A stretch of DNA of 64,000 bases from an uncultured Lewinella sp. (GTDB lineage Bacteria > Bacteroidota > Bacteroidia > Chitinophagales > Saprospiraceae): NCBI GenBank assembly GCA_937873655.1, contig CALMYQ010000051.1, forward strand, positions 1 through 64,000. Direction: 5' to 3'. Below, piece by piece: positions 37,252 through 46,998 of this stretch (positions are counted from its first letter, which is position 1; each line of letters opens with the position of its first letter). A program made the translations under genes and the position numbers. The notes under the pieces are model-generated. The model searched no databases, was not told the origin of the DNA, and saw nothing but the letters and a program-made list of their open reading frames with translations.

Positions 37252-37971
37252 GTGAGTACCAGATACGTCATTACATTTATCATTATTCTGACCAGCGTTG
37301 TGGCAGTCGCCCTGACCGGCTTCAGGCAAGTCACCAAAAACAAGGCCGACCTGAACGAGGAAATCTTCAACAAGCGGTCTATCCTGCAGGCTGTTGAGGC
37401 GGAATTTCCCGAAGGTACCAAAGTCAGCGGTTTTACCGAGGATCAGATCCTGGAAATCTTCGACAAACAGGTCGAACAAGTGGTGCTGAATATGGCCGGC
37501 GAAGTTCAAACCGGCAAAAAAGCCGAAGATGTCGACCTGGCCACGGAAAAGAAAAAACCGGAAGGCGATCGCCTGCTGCCCTTGTATATCTTCAACCAGG
37601 ACGGGAAGAAATACTATATCCTTTCCGTACGCGGCCGGGGCTTGTGGGATGAGATCTGGGGCAATATAGCCCTGGCCAGCGACCTGAACACGGTTGTCGG
37701 CGCTACATTCGACCACAAGGGCGAAACGCCGGGCCTCGGCGCCGAGATCAAGGACAACCCCGCTTTTGCGGCCCAATTCGAGGGAAAACAAATCTATCAG
37801 GACGGTAAACTTGTTTCCATTAAAGTCCGCAAGGGCGGCGCCCAGGATGAACAACACGAGGTGGATGCCATCACGGGCGCTACCATTACCTCCGAGGGTG
37901 TTACCGAGATGCTGAAAAAAGGGATCAAATTCTATGAACCCTACTTCAACAGCATCCGCAGCAAGCAATAA
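37252..37971 (+). CDS. nqrC: Na+-translocating NADH:quinone reductase subunit C
   Basis: A 239-residue subunit with one N-terminal transmembrane helix and a periplasmic FMN domain. The covalent FMN threonine lies in DAITGATITSEGV near residue 206-218. Translation begins at GTG (37252); an overlapping ATG five bases upstream is out of frame and runs into TGA. Shorter than Vibrio NqrC (about 257). It passes electrons from NqrD/E toward NqrB. Confidence 0.96.
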   Translation: MSTRYVITFIIILTSVVAVALTGFRQVTKNKADLNEEIFNKRSILQAVEAEFPEGTKVSGFTEDQILEIFDKQVEQVVLNMAGEVQTGKKAEDVDLATEKKKPEGDRLLPLYIFNQDGKKYYILSVRGRGLWDEIWGNIALASDLNTVVGATFDHKGETPGLGAEIKDNPAFAAQFEGKQIYQDGKLVSIKVRKGGAQDEQHEVDAITGATITSEGVTEMLKKGIKFYEPYFNSIRSKQ

Positions 37972-38001
37972 TTCTTCTGAGGACATTTAAATCGTAAGAT
38001 A

Positions 38002-38721
38002 ATGGCTGAAACGGCAGTAAAAGAAAAAGAAGTCAAAACCGCGGAACCGTTCTTTGGTAAAAAAGAACGCAAACTCCTGACGGACCCGCTGAACGATAAC
38101 AACCCGATCACAGTACAGATCCTCGGGGTTTGTTCGGCGCTTGCGGTGACCTCCCAGGTCTATCCGGCTTTCGTGATGGCCATCGCTGTTACCTTGGTGA
38201 CGGGTTTCTCCAACCTGTTTACCTCTATGCTGCGGAGTTACATCCCGTCGCAGGTAAGGATGATCGCCCAATTGGTGATCATTGCCTTTCTGGTAAGTAT
38301 GGTCGAACTGGCGCTTAAAGCCTACAATTTCCCGATCTACAAACAGTTGACCGTATATATCGGCCTGATCATTACCAACTGCATCGTGATGGGCCGCCTG
38401 GAAGCGTTTGCCATGGCCAACAAACCGTGGCGGTCGTTCCTCGACGGCATCGGCAACGGACTCGGTTACGGCGCCGTCCTGATCATTGTGGCGCTCATCC
38501 GCGAACTCTTCGGTAAAGGCAGCCTTTTTGCAGGGAGCGCCATTGAAATGAAGATCATCGGCCCTTCGGCAGATTATTTCGTCAATACCACGGAAAGCAC
38601 CCTGTTCGGTTGGTACTCCAACAATAACCTGATGGTGGTGCCGTCGGCAGCCATGTTTGTCATCGGTATCCTGATCTGGATTCAGCGCAGCCGCAACAAG
38701 AAGCTGGTCGATATTTCCTGA
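38002..38721 (+). CDS. nqrD: Na+-translocating NADH:quinone reductase subunit D
   Basis: A 239-residue membrane subunit. A cytoplasmic N-terminal stretch ([20 protein letters not shown]) precedes about six helices. The Cys that helps ligate the intramembrane Fe centre shared with NqrE is in [12 protein letters not shown], and a second candidate in [13 protein letters not shown]. Slightly longer than the usual roughly 210 residues because of the charged N-terminal tail. 30 bp after nqrC, 49 bp before nqrE. Confidence 0.96.
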   Translation: MAETAVKEKEVKTAEPFFGKKERKLLTDPLNDNNPITVQILGVCSALAVTSQVYPAFVMAIAVTLVTGFSNLFTSMLRSYIPSQVRMIAQLVIIAFLVSMVELALKAYNFPIYKQLTVYIGLIITNCIVMGRLEAFAMANKPWRSFLDGIGNGLGYGAVLIIVALIRELFGKGSLFAGSAIEMKIIGPSADYFVNTTESTLFGWYSNNNLMVVPSAAMFVIGILIWIQRSRNKKLVDIS

Positions 38722-38770
38722 TCCCGGACCTGCAGACTCAATTTACTGGCTACAGCTAAAAACAAATACA

Positions 38771-39382
38771 ATGGGCGAATTCATCAATACCTTTATAAAA
38801 TCGGCCTTCATCGAGAACATGGTGCTTGCCTACTTCCTGGGCATGTGTTCTTATCTCGCCGTATCCAAATCGGTAAAAACGGCGTTCGGCCTGGGCCTTG
38901 CCGTTATTTTCGTATTGGGCATCACGATGCCGATCAACTGGCTCATCAGCGAAAAACTGCTGAGCGAGAACGGGTTGTTCGGAATGGACCTGACCTTCCT
39001 GCGATTTATCCTTTTCATCGCGGTGATCGCATCCATGGTACAGCTCGTTGAAATGGTCGTGGAGAAATTTTCCCCTTCCCTGTACAACGCACTGGGGATC
39101 TTCCTGCCGCTCATCACGGTGAACTGCGCGATCCTCGGCGGCTCCCTGTTCATGGTGGCGCGGGAATACACCTTCAACCAATCCGTAGCCTTCGGCCTCG
39201 GCGGCGGCTTCGGCTGGTTCCTGGCCATTGTGGCTATTGCGGCCATCCGGGAAAAAATGCGGTACTCCAACGTTCCGGCGCCGCTGCGCGGCCTGGGCAT
39301 GGCCTTTATCCTGACAGGCCTGATGGGCATCGCCTTCATGAGCCTCATGGGTATTGATCCGGGCGTATTTGCAGGTAAATAA
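38771..39382 (+). CDS. nqrE: Na+-translocating NADH:quinone reductase subunit E
   Basis: A 203-residue membrane subunit with six helices, paralogous to NqrD with inverted topology. The Fe-ligating Cys residues are in [12 protein letters not shown] and [12 protein letters not shown]. It pairs with NqrD to carry electrons across the membrane. Length equals the family norm (about 198-202). Confidence 0.97.
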   Translation: MGEFINTFIKSAFIENMVLAYFLGMCSYLAVSKSVKTAFGLGLAVIFVLGITMPINWLISEKLLSENGLFGMDLTFLRFILFIAVIASMVQLVEMVVEKFSPSLYNALGIFLPLITVNCAILGGSLFMVAREYTFNQSVAFGLGGGFGWFLAIVAIAAIREKMRYSNVPAPLRGLGMAFILTGLMGIAFMSLMGIDPGVFAGK

Positions 39383-39452
39383 AATTCGAGTTGAAACGAA
39401 CGGACCCATTTAAAGTCCAACGGCTCTTTCAGCCAATAAAATATTTTCTGAG

Positions 39453-40754
39453 ATGATCATTGTTAACGCCGTTATTGTTTTCGTTGCCGTCATTCTGGCG
39501 CTGTCCATTATGCTGATCTACGCCCGGAAGCGCCTGGTTGCGCAGGGTGAAGTGAAGCTGGTCATTAATGGAGATGAAAGCAATCCATTGTTGGTTAAGC
39601 CGGGCAGCTCCCTGCTTTCCGCCCTGGCCGATAAGAATATCTTCCTCTCCTCCGCTTGTGGCGGCGGCGGCACCTGCGCCATGTGCGAATGCCATGTGGA
39701 TGAAGGCGGAGGTGACGTACTGCCGACCGAACTCAACCACCTCACCCGCCGCGAGGTTGCCGAACACAAACGCCTGGCTTGTCAGGTCAAAGTGCGTCAG
39801 GATATGAAGATCCGCGTTCCGGAAGAAGTGTTCGGCATCAAAAAATGGGAATGCGAGGTCATTTCCAACTACAATGTGGCCAGCTTCATCAAAGAATTCG
39901 TGGTGAAGCTCCCTCCGGGCGAATCCCTCGAATTCCAGTCGGGCGGATACATCCAGATCGACGTACCGGAGATCACCGTTGACTTCAAGGATTTCGATAT
40001 CACGGCTCACCCCAACTACCACGATGACCCCAAGAAATTCCAGTCGGAATGGGATCACTGGAAGCTCTGGGACCTGAGAATGGTCAACCCGGAACCGCAA
40101 TTCCGGGCCTACTCCATGGCCAACCACCCGGCTGAAGGAAACATCATCAAGCTGAATATCCGTATCGCGACGCCGCCCTGGGATCGCAACAAGAATGCCT
40201 GGATGAGCGTTAACCCCGGGGTTTGCTCCAGCTACGTGTTCTCCCTCAAACCGGGCGACAAGTGCACGATCTCAGGCCCTTACGGAGAATTCTTCATCAA
40301 ACCGACCAAAAAAGAAATGGTCTATATCGGCGGCGGCGCCGGGATGGCCCCGCTCCGCTCGCACTTGTTCCACCTCTTCCAGACCGTGAAGGAACGCGAC
40401 CGCAAAGTCTCCTTCTGGTACGGCGGCCGTACGCGCCGGGAACTGTTCTATATCGATGAATTCCGCCAGATCGAGCGCGATTTCCCGAACTTCAAGTTCT
40501 TCGTTGCACTGGACAATCCGCTGCCCGAAGACAACTGGAAGATCAAGGAAAATATGGACGATCCAAACGGCGAAGGCTTCAAGGGGTTCATCATGCCGGT
40601 GTTGTACGAACAATACCTGAAGAACCACCCAGAGCCGGAAGAGATCGAATACTACTTCTGCGGCCCGCCCGCGATGAACGCTTCCGTGCTGAAATCGCTG
40701 GACGAACTCGGCGTGCCGGAAGACAACATTTCATTTGACGATTTCGGCGGGTAG
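39453..40754 (+). CDS. nqrF: Na+-translocating NADH:quinone reductase subunit F
   Basis: A 433-residue NADH dehydrogenase subunit. One N-terminal transmembrane helix, then a 2Fe-2S ferredoxin domain ([13 protein letters not shown] with the last ligand in KRLACQV), then an FAD/NADH-reductase domain (RAYSMANHP for [15 protein letters not shown] for NADH) to the C-terminus ([10 protein letters not shown]). Longer than the roughly 407-residue Vibrio subunit, mainly by an insertion around the [11 protein letters not shown] region (about residue 185). It takes electrons from NADH and feeds NqrC/D/E. Last gene of the operon. Confidence 0.97.
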   Translation: MIIVNAVIVFVAVILALSIMLIYARKRLVAQGEVKLVINGDESNPLLVKPGSSLLSALADKNIFLSSACGGGGTCAMCECHVDEGGGDVLPTELNHLTRREVAEHKRLACQVKVRQDMKIRVPEEVFGIKKWECEVISNYNVASFIKEFVVKLPPGESLEFQSGGYIQIDVPEITVDFKDFDITAHPNYHDDPKKFQSEWDHWKLWDLRMVNPEPQFRAYSMANHPAEGNIIKLNIRIATPPWDRNKNAWMSVNPGVCSSYVFSLKPGDKCTISGPYGEFFIKPTKKEMVYIGGGAGMAPLRSHLFHLFQTVKERDRKVSFWYGGRTRRELFYIDEFRQIERDFPNFKFFVALDNPLPEDNWKIKENMDDPNGEGFKGFIMPVLYEQYLKNHPEPEEIEYYFCGPPAMNASVLKSLDELGVPEDNISFDDFGG

Positions 40755-41094
40755 CTTATCCGGCCACAGGAATTACACCTATCATCCCAAATTTTGGCCC
40801 CGGCCGAGGTTCGGGATGATCTGCATTTTATGGGATTTCTCCCAAATACCTTTTAATTTTTCCACCACAAAAGAAACAAAAGGTCACAATAGTTTTGGTT
40901 GACCTGAAGTCCAGCCGGAATTTTGGATCAATTGCTTTTGTGACTTTTGTGGTTCATAACCAAAGCTGTAGTAAATGCTCCTGTTGTTCAAAAAAACAGG
41001 ACGATTCCCCAAAGAGCATCATTTTAATCCTTTGTACGAACACTTGTTCGTTTCCAAAATTTTCCCCAACTTTGCCCACTGTAAACGCCCGTAC
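40755..41094. other. Intergenic region between nqrF and pdxJ with an inverted repeat
   Basis: 340 bp without a gene. A weak hairpin (TGGGA/TCCCA, 40831-40844) may end nqr transcription. An inverted repeat of 18-bp arms, 16 of 18 matching (40865-40882 and 40935-40952, core CCACAAAAG), flanks a 52-bp spacer; its role is unclear. No clear promoter before pdxJ. Confidence 0.5.
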
Positions 41095-41811
41095 ATGACC
41101 CGATTAAGTGTCAACATCAACAAGGTCGCCCTGATCCGGAATTCCAGGGGCGGTAACCTGCCTGACCTCGTTCAGATAGCCAAAGATTGCGAAACTTTTG
41201 GTGCGCAAGGCATTACGGTCCATCCCAGGCCTGACCAGCGGCATATCCGATACGATGATATTCCCGCCCTGAAAGCCGTCGTGACCACCGAATTCAATAT
41301 CGAAGGAAATCCGACCGAGGACTTCATGCGACTGGTGTTGGCCAATCCGCCCCATCAATGCACCTTGGTGCCGGATCCGCCCGGTGCACTGACTTCCGAT
41401 CAAGGGTGGGACACCCGCAAAGAAGCCGGTTTCCTCAAAGATATTACCGAAAGGCTTCAGGCTGCGGGCATCCGGGTATCGCTTTTTGTGAATGCGGACG
41501 AGGCCGCGGTTGAAGGAGCGAAAGCCGCCGGCGCTGACCGGGTCGAACTGTATACCGGGGATTTCGCCCGCCAATTCGCTGATGACCCCGGGAAAGCCGT
41601 TGAGGCCCATGCGCGCTGCGGGAGCCTGGCGGCCCGGATCGGCATCGGGGTAAATGCCGGGCACGATCTGAACCTGGACAATCTGCAGTTCTACAAGAAT
41701 CACGTTGAAGGCCTGCTGGAAGTCTCCATCGGGCACGCGCTCATCAGTGATGCACTGTATTTCGGTTTGCAGAACACCATCCAGATGTACCTCCGGAAAC
41801 TGGTATCCTGA
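41095..41811 (+). CDS. pdxJ: Pyridoxine 5'-phosphate synthase
   Basis: A 238-residue TIM-barrel enzyme (ATG at 41095) condensing 1-deoxyxylulose 5-phosphate and 3-amino-1-hydroxyacetone 1-phosphate to pyridoxine 5'-phosphate. Visible signatures: LSVNINKVALIRNSRGG at the N-terminus, GITVHPRPDQRHI near residue 42, and FNIEGNPTEDFM; the C-terminal LGHALISDALYFGL-type segment closes the barrel. Length equals the family norm (about 240). The ORF extends 120 bp upstream, but those residues are not conserved and overlap a spurious frame. Confidence 0.97.
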   Translation: MTRLSVNINKVALIRNSRGGNLPDLVQIAKDCETFGAQGITVHPRPDQRHIRYDDIPALKAVVTTEFNIEGNPTEDFMRLVLANPPHQCTLVPDPPGALTSDQGWDTRKEAGFLKDITERLQAAGIRVSLFVNADEAAVEGAKAAGADRVELYTGDFARQFADDPGKAVEAHARCGSLAARIGIGVNAGHDLNLDNLQFYKNHVEGLLEVSIGHALISDALYFGLQNTIQMYLRKLVS

Positions 41812-42224
41812 AAATTTTGATTTTTTTGTAAATTTTATAAAAAATTGACTGTCAATAATTTAAAAAAAAATTTCTGCTAAGGCAGCATTTCGGGCAGGCA
41901 AATCGTATTAGTTAATGGTAAAAAAGTCCATAACTTTGAGCGAAATTTCGCCTTATTCCTGAAAAACGCCACATGATTCCTACTATCAAAGCAAAATGTC
42001 CAGAAAGCGGCACCTGACCCCGATCTGATAATCCCAGGAACGAAAAAACTCGAATTGTTGAAAACCATTTTATGGGTCGCACAATCTGTTGATGCTTTTT
42101 TTGGCGTGAAATGCGATTTGTCATTCAAAATCAAGCGGGTTATCTGACTGCCCGTAGTCCCAAAAACAAAGACAAATTTATCCTGAGATAAATCGCAATT
42201 ATTTATTCATCAAAACAAACTAGT
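41812..42224. other. AT-rich leader region before the 42-kb SusC gene
   Basis: 413 bp, very AT-rich after pdxJ. A TAACTTTG at 41931-41938 matches TAnnTTTG and would give a 280-nt leader for susC. No riboswitch or ORF is convincing. Confidence 0.5.
41931..41938 (+). promoter_or_regulatory. Candidate -7 element (TAACTTTG) of the SusCD operon
   Basis: Exact TAnnTTTG match, 287 bp before the SusC start. The long leader makes it less certain. Confidence 0.35.
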
Positions 42225-45200
42225 ATGAAACGACTTTTCCTAGCCTTTGCGCTAGTGGTCGGCGCCTTCGGCGTTGCTATGGCGCAGAAATCGGTGACAG
42301 GTGTCATTACCGACCAGTCTGGAGAGCCGCTCATCGGCGCCAGTATTCTGGTTAAAGGTACCACCACAGGTACTGTCACTGATATTGACGGCACGTACAA
42401 CGTTACGGTCCCTGCAGGTGCTACTACCTTGGTAGTCAGCTACACTGGCTTTGAAACCACAGAGGTTGAAGTTGGAACCCAGACGGTTCTCAACCTGACC
42501 CTCAGCGAAGGGATCACCTTGACGGAAGCGGTCGTAACGTCCTTAGGGATCACCCGTGAAAAGAAATCACTGTCTTATGCCGTGCAGGAGGTCGACCAGA
42601 AAGACCTCAACATTTCCCGCAGCTCCGGCCTGATCAACGCACTCAGCGGTAAGGCTGCCGGTGTGCAGCTCGTCGGTTCGCCTTCAGCAGGTTTCCGCGA
42701 AGGCAGCATCCGGATCAGGGGTGTAAACGGCATCACAGGTTCAGATCCGCTTTATGTATTGGACGGAACGCCGGTGAGCGCATCCGCCGTCAACCTGGAT
42801 AACGTTGAATCGGTATCCGTTCTGAAAGGCCCTGCCGCTACCGCCCTTTACGGCAACCGCGCATCCGGCGGTGTGGTGGTGATCACCAGCAAGAAAGGCG
42901 CCAAAGGCAGCGGTCTGGGGATTGATGTGAATTCCTCTTCGACGTTTGACAACGTCAACCTCCTGCCGGAATACCAGAACGAGTACGGCGGCGGTTATGA
43001 CCAGGAGTTCATCCAATTCTCTTACAATCCGAACATCCACCCGGCCAGCTGGGCTGCTTTCGACGGTCAGAACATCATCGACTACTCAGCTGACGAAAGC
43101 TGGGGGCCCCGTCTTGACGGCACCCTGTACCGCCCGTACTACAGCTGGTACGAAGGCACCCCTGATTTCGGCAAGGAAGTACCGTTCGCTCCGCAACCGG
43201 ACAACGTGCGCGACTTCTTTGAAACAGGTATGAACCTGAACAACAACGTGGCGTTCTACGGCGGCGGTGATGATTATTCCTTCCGCATCAACTACAACAA
43301 CATTACCCGCGAACTGGTACTGCCCAATACCCGCCAGGAAAAGAACTTCCTGTCGGTAAACGGCAACTTTGACCTGAGCAAACTGATCACGGTTTCCGCC
43401 AACGTCAACTACCAGCACACCTATCAGAAAGGCAATATCCTGGAAGGTTACGGCGCAGGCCTGACCGGCAGCTTCAACCAGTGGTTCCAGCGCCAGACGG
43501 TTATTGAAAAACTGCGGAACTACAAGAACGCAGACGGTTCTTTCAACTCCTGGAACATCAGCAGCCCGGAAGATACCCGCCCGCTGTACTGGGATAACCC
43601 GTATTACGATCTGTACGAAAATGCTCCTCACTACTACGAAAACCGCTTGTACGGTAACTTCGGCATTACGCTGAACCTGATGGAGCACCTGAAACTGCAA
43701 GGTTTCATTCGTACCGACCTGCTGGATTACCGGAACGACAGCCGCTTCACCGAAGGCGGTCTGGGTACGCCTTTCTATGCCACCGGCAAAGGCAACCGGA
43801 ACGAAATGAACTATGAAGCGCTTCTTTCCTACGACGGCGTTGCCGGCAAAGTGTCCTATGACTTCAACCTGGGCGCCAACATCCGTCGCAATAACAATGA
43901 AGCATACGCAGCATCTACCGTAGGTGGTCTGGCTATCCCGGGCTTCTACAACATCGGTAACTCAATCGACAAACCGAACGTTTCCGACCTGGTTTCGGAA
44001 AAAGAAGTACGCAGCGTTTACGGCCGCGGTTCTTTGGGGTATGACAACATGCTCTACCTGGAATTCTCGGTGCGCAATGACTGGTCTTCCGCACTGCCGC
44101 AGGATAACAACTCCTACCTCTACCCGATGATCGGCGCGTCCTTCGTGTTCTCCGAACTGATGAACAGCAAGGTCTTCTCCTTTGGTAAGGTTCGTTACTC
44201 CTTCGCTCAGGTGGGCAGCGATATCGATGCCTTCCAGATCAATACCGTGTACAGCGCTCCGTCCAACACGTTCTACGGAAGCCTTCCTGCGATGGCGGTG
44301 CCCAATACGCTCCGGAATGCCGAACTCAAGCCTGCTTTGACCTCTACGCATGAAGCCGGTTTGGAAATGAAATTCCTGAACAACCGCGTTGGTTTCGACT
44401 TTACCTACTACCGGGATGACAACCGCGACCAGATCCTGAACCTGACCGTACCGCCGACCAGCGGTTTCGGAACGGCCATCATCAACGCCGGTAACATCAG
44501 CCGCCAGGGTGTGGAAGTTCAATTGACCGGTACGCCGATCAAAACCCGCGACTTCAACTGGGATATCACGCTGAACTGGGCGAAAAACGAATCCGTTGTA
44601 GAAGAACTGGCTGACGGTCTGGATACCCGCGTAATCGGCGGTTCCGGCTTCGAAGGCGGTCCTTTCTGGAGGGGCATTTCCGTTCACGCCCGCGTTGGTG
44701 AAGAATGGGGTACCGTTGTCGGCCGCGCTTATCGCCGCGACGCAAACGGCAATCGCCTGGTTGGCGAAAACGGCCTTTTCCTGTATGATGAAAACGTTGA
44801 ACTGGGTAGCATCCTTCCGGATTTCACCGGCGGTTTGATCAACCAGATCCGCTTCAAGAATTTCCGCTTGTCGGCTGCTATCGACTTCCAGAAAGGCGGT
44901 CAGTACTACTCGGTTACGCGGATGTTCAATGCTTATTCCGGCCTTGCAGCTGAAACGGTTGGTCTGAACGACCGCGGCGGCAACAAACGCGACGACCCGG
45001 CTGACGGCGGCGGCGTACGTTCCGACGGTTTGCTGGCCAACGGCCAACCGAGCGACATCTACCTGTCGGCTGATACCTACTACAAGCAGTTCTTCGGCCT
45101 GGGTGAAGAATGGATGACGGATGCCACCTACCTGAAACTGCGTGAAGTTGCCCTCGGCTATTCCTTCGATACGCAGAAACTGGGTATGAAGTTCATCAAG

Positions 45201-45353
45201 CGTCTGGACGTTTCGGTTGTAGGTCGCAACCTGGCCCTGATGTTCACGAAAGTTAAAGGGTTTGACCCGTCCGAAACGGAAAGATACTGGTATGAAGGCG
45301 GTCAGCTGCCTCAGACCCGCGCCTTTGGCTTCAACATCGGCCTTTCTTTCTAA
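42225..45353 (+). CDS. SusC/RagA-family TonB-linked outer-membrane receptor
   Basis: A 1042-residue receptor. Signal peptide MKRLFLAFALVVGAFGVAMA; carboxypeptidase-like domain SVTGVITDQSGEPLIGASI; a Ton-box-like ALLTEAVVTSLGI region (LTEAVVTSLGIT); plug motif PLYVLDGTPVSASAVNL followed by VESVSVLKGPAATALYG; then the barrel ending TRAFGFNIGLSF. The coding sequence leans heavily on one synonymous codon set (GAC, AAC, CTG, CGC), more than most neighbours, as expected for a highly expressed gene. It forms a pair with the SusD gene 34 bp downstream. Ligand unknown. Confidence 0.95.
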   Translation: MKRLFLAFALVVGAFGVAMAQKSVTGVITDQSGEPLIGASILVKGTTTGTVTDIDGTYNVTVPAGATTLVVSYTGFETTEVEVGTQTVLNLTLSEGITLTEAVVTSLGITREKKSLSYAVQEVDQKDLNISRSSGLINALSGKAAGVQLVGSPSAGFREGSIRIRGVNGITGSDPLYVLDGTPVSASAVNLDNVESVSVLKGPAATALYGNRASGGVVVITSKKGAKGSGLGIDVNSSSTFDNVNLLPEYQNEYGGGYDQEFIQFSYNPNIHPASWAAFDGQNIIDYSADESWGPRLDGTLYRPYYSWYEGTPDFGKEVPFAPQPDNVRDFFETGMNLNNNVAFYGGGDDYSFRINYNNITRELVLPNTRQEKNFLSVNGNFDLSKLITVSANVNYQHTYQKGNILEGYGAGLTGSFNQWFQRQTVIEKLRNYKNADGSFNSWNISSPEDTRPLYWDNPYYDLYENAPHYYENRLYGNFGITLNLMEHLKLQGFIRTDLLDYRNDSRFTEGGLGTPFYATGKGNRNEMNYEALLSYDGVAGKVSYDFNLGANIRRNNNEAYAASTVGGLAIPGFYNIGNSIDKPNVSDLVSEKEVRSVYGRGSLGYDNMLYLEFSVRNDWSSALPQDNNSYLYPMIGASFVFSELMNSKVFSFGKVRYSFAQVGSDIDAFQINTVYSAPSNTFYGSLPAMAVPNTLRNAELKPALTSTHEAGLEMKFLNNRVGFDFTYYRDDNRDQILNLTVPPTSGFGTAIINAGNISRQGVEVQLTGTPIKTRDFNWDITLNWAKNESVVEELADGLDTRVIGGSGFEGGPFWRGISVHARVGEEWGTVVGRAYRRDANGNRLVGENGLFLYDENVELGSILPDFTGGLINQIRFKNFRLSAAIDFQKGGQYYSVTRMFNAYSGLAAETVGLNDRGGNKRDDPADGGGVRSDGLLANGQPSDIYLSADTYYKQFFGLGEEWMTDATYLKLREVALGYSFDTQKLGMKFIKRLDVSVVGRNLALMFTKVKGFDPSETERYWYEGGQLPQTRAFGFNIGLSF

Positions 45354-45387
45354 TGCAGGATTTGTTTGACCATAAAAAGCTAAAAAC

Positions 45388-46821
45388 ATGAATAAACATA
45401 TTTATAAGTTATTCGCACTGACCCTGGCCCTTTTCCTCGGTTCCTGTTCGGATTTCGGCGATATGAACATCGACCGCAACAACCCGTCCACACCGAGTAC
45501 TGCGGCCTTGTTTACCTCTGCCATCAGGTCGATGCCGGGGCAGGTTGCTTCCAGCCAGCCGCTGGAATATGTCCAGCACCTTACGCAGAAGTACTATACC
45601 GACAGCTCCCGCTACGGGGCTTCCGACTTCAGCTACAACGGTACCTATCAGGGGCCGCTGGAAGATCTTCAGGAAATCATCAAACTGAACAGCGATGCGG
45701 AAACGGCAGAAAAGCAGCTGATCAACGGCAGCAACGAAAATCAGATTGCCATCGCCAAGATCCTGCAATCCTGGTATTTCTGGATGATGACCGACGCTTG
45801 GGGCGATATCCCCTATTCTCAGGCGCTCCAGGGCCGGGCTAACTTCAAGCCGGGTTTCGATGATCAATCGGCTGTTTATGACGGTATCTTCGCAACACTG
45901 AAGTCTGCTGCATCCTCCCTGGATGTATCCGGTACCATCAGCGGCGATATCCTGTTTGACGGTGATCTTACCATGTGGAAAAAGTTTGCCAACTCGATCC
46001 GGATGGTCATGGCGCTCCGCCTGAGCAACGTCGACGCAGGCAAAGCCAAAGCTGAGTTTGCTGCCGCTATGGTCGACGGCGTATTGAATGAAGGTGAAAA
46101 TGTGACTTATATCCACCTTTCGGACGAGAACAACGACAACCCGTGGGAAGACGCGTTTGAAACCCGTCGCGACTGGACGATCGCCAAGCCTTTCATGGAC
46201 TATATGAAGTCTGTGAATGACCCGCGCATTCCGGTTTTCGCTGATAAGGCTTTGAATACGCAAACCTATGAAGGGATGCCTTATGGCCTCGAACAGGACC
46301 AGGCCGGTAACATTACGCCGAACTCGGTTTCCTTCCTGGGAGAATCCATTCGTCAGAAAACCACGCCGACCTATATTCTGGTGCGTGCTCAGTTGCTGTT
46401 CAGCATGGCGGAAGCAGCTCACCTGGGCATGATCGGCGGCGGCGAGGTGGCAGCTGAAGATTTCTACAAAGCCGGTATCAAGGCTTCCTGGGAACAGTGG
46501 GGCGTATTTGATCAGGCTGCATACGATGCCTTCATCGCCTTGCCTGAAATCCAGTACAGCGCTGCTGACGCCGTTAAAAAGATCCAATACCAGAAATGGG
46601 TTGCCCTGTTCATGAACGGCTTTGAAGCCTGGGCCGAATGGAGAAGGACCGGTTATCCGACGATCGTTCCGGCTCCGGTGCCTTTGAACCAGTTCGGCAC
46701 CATTCCGGTTCGTTACGACTATCCGACAACCGAGCGCGACCTGAACGGCCCCAACTATGAAGCCCAGGTATCTAAAATGGGCGGTGACGAGCAGAACGTT
46801 CCCGTTTGGTGGGATAAATAA
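45388..46821 (+). CDS. SusD/RagB-like lipoprotein
   Basis: A 477-residue lipoprotein with lipobox LFLGSC near residue 20. Typical SusD landmarks: MNIDRNNPSTPSTAALFTSAI near the N-terminus, LQSWYFWMMTDAWGDIPYSQAL, and the C-terminal VALFMNGFEAWAEWRRTGYP. This SusD-2-type family pairs with the SusC gene immediately upstream (34-bp gap). A heptamer array begins directly after the stop codon and a strong terminator follows about 100 bp later. Codon use matches the SusC gene. Confidence 0.95.
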   Translation: MNKHIYKLFALTLALFLGSCSDFGDMNIDRNNPSTPSTAALFTSAIRSMPGQVASSQPLEYVQHLTQKYYTDSSRYGASDFSYNGTYQGPLEDLQEIIKLNSDAETAEKQLINGSNENQIAIAKILQSWYFWMMTDAWGDIPYSQALQGRANFKPGFDDQSAVYDGIFATLKSAASSLDVSGTISGDILFDGDLTMWKKFANSIRMVMALRLSNVDAGKAKAEFAAAMVDGVLNEGENVTYIHLSDENNDNPWEDAFETRRDWTIAKPFMDYMKSVNDPRIPVFADKALNTQTYEGMPYGLEQDQAGNITPNSVSFLGESIRQKTTPTYILVRAQLLFSMAEAAHLGMIGGGEVAAEDFYKAGIKASWEQWGVFDQAAYDAFIALPEIQYSAADAVKKIQYQKWVALFMNGFEAWAEWRRTGYPTIVPAPVPLNQFGTIPVRYDYPTTERDLNGPNYEAQVSKMGGDEQNVPVWWDK

Positions 46822-46856
46822 ACGGTAGACGGTTTACGGTGGAAGGTTGACGGAAA
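46822..46856. repeat. Heptamer tandem array directly after the SusD stop, 5 copies
   Basis: Five 7-bp units (ACGGTAG, ACGGTTT, ACGGTGG, AAGGTTG, ACGGAAA) begin at the base after the TAA stop codon. Confidence 0.8.
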
Positions 46857-46924
46857 CTATTCCGAAGGCCCTTTACCAATGGCCATCTGTTACCGAAAAA
46901 TAATCGGGTGAAAACCCCGAAAAA

Positions 46925-46960
46925 AAGGCTGTCCGGGATTCCGGGCAGCCTTCTTTTTTT
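46925..46960 (+). terminator. Intrinsic terminator after the SusC/SusD operon
   Basis: A 12-bp stem (AAGGCTGTCCGG / CCGGGCAGCCTT, one G-T pair) with a GATT loop, followed by CTTTTTTT and preceded by six A residues, so it works on both strands and also ends the convergent VCBS gene. Confidence 0.9.
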
Positions 46961-46998
46961 GGGTCAGCATGCAACTTCGCATTGCCTCCTGACTTACA

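Noticed and set aside
40895..41098. Small ORF of 67 codons before pdxJ
   Set aside because: Low-complexity Cys/Ser/Lys translation overlapping a different frame of the pdxJ upstream DNA; no support.
43962..45389. A 475-codon minus-strand ORF opposite the SusC gene
   Set aside because: Antisense shadow of the highly biased SusC coding sequence; no promoter, no domain.
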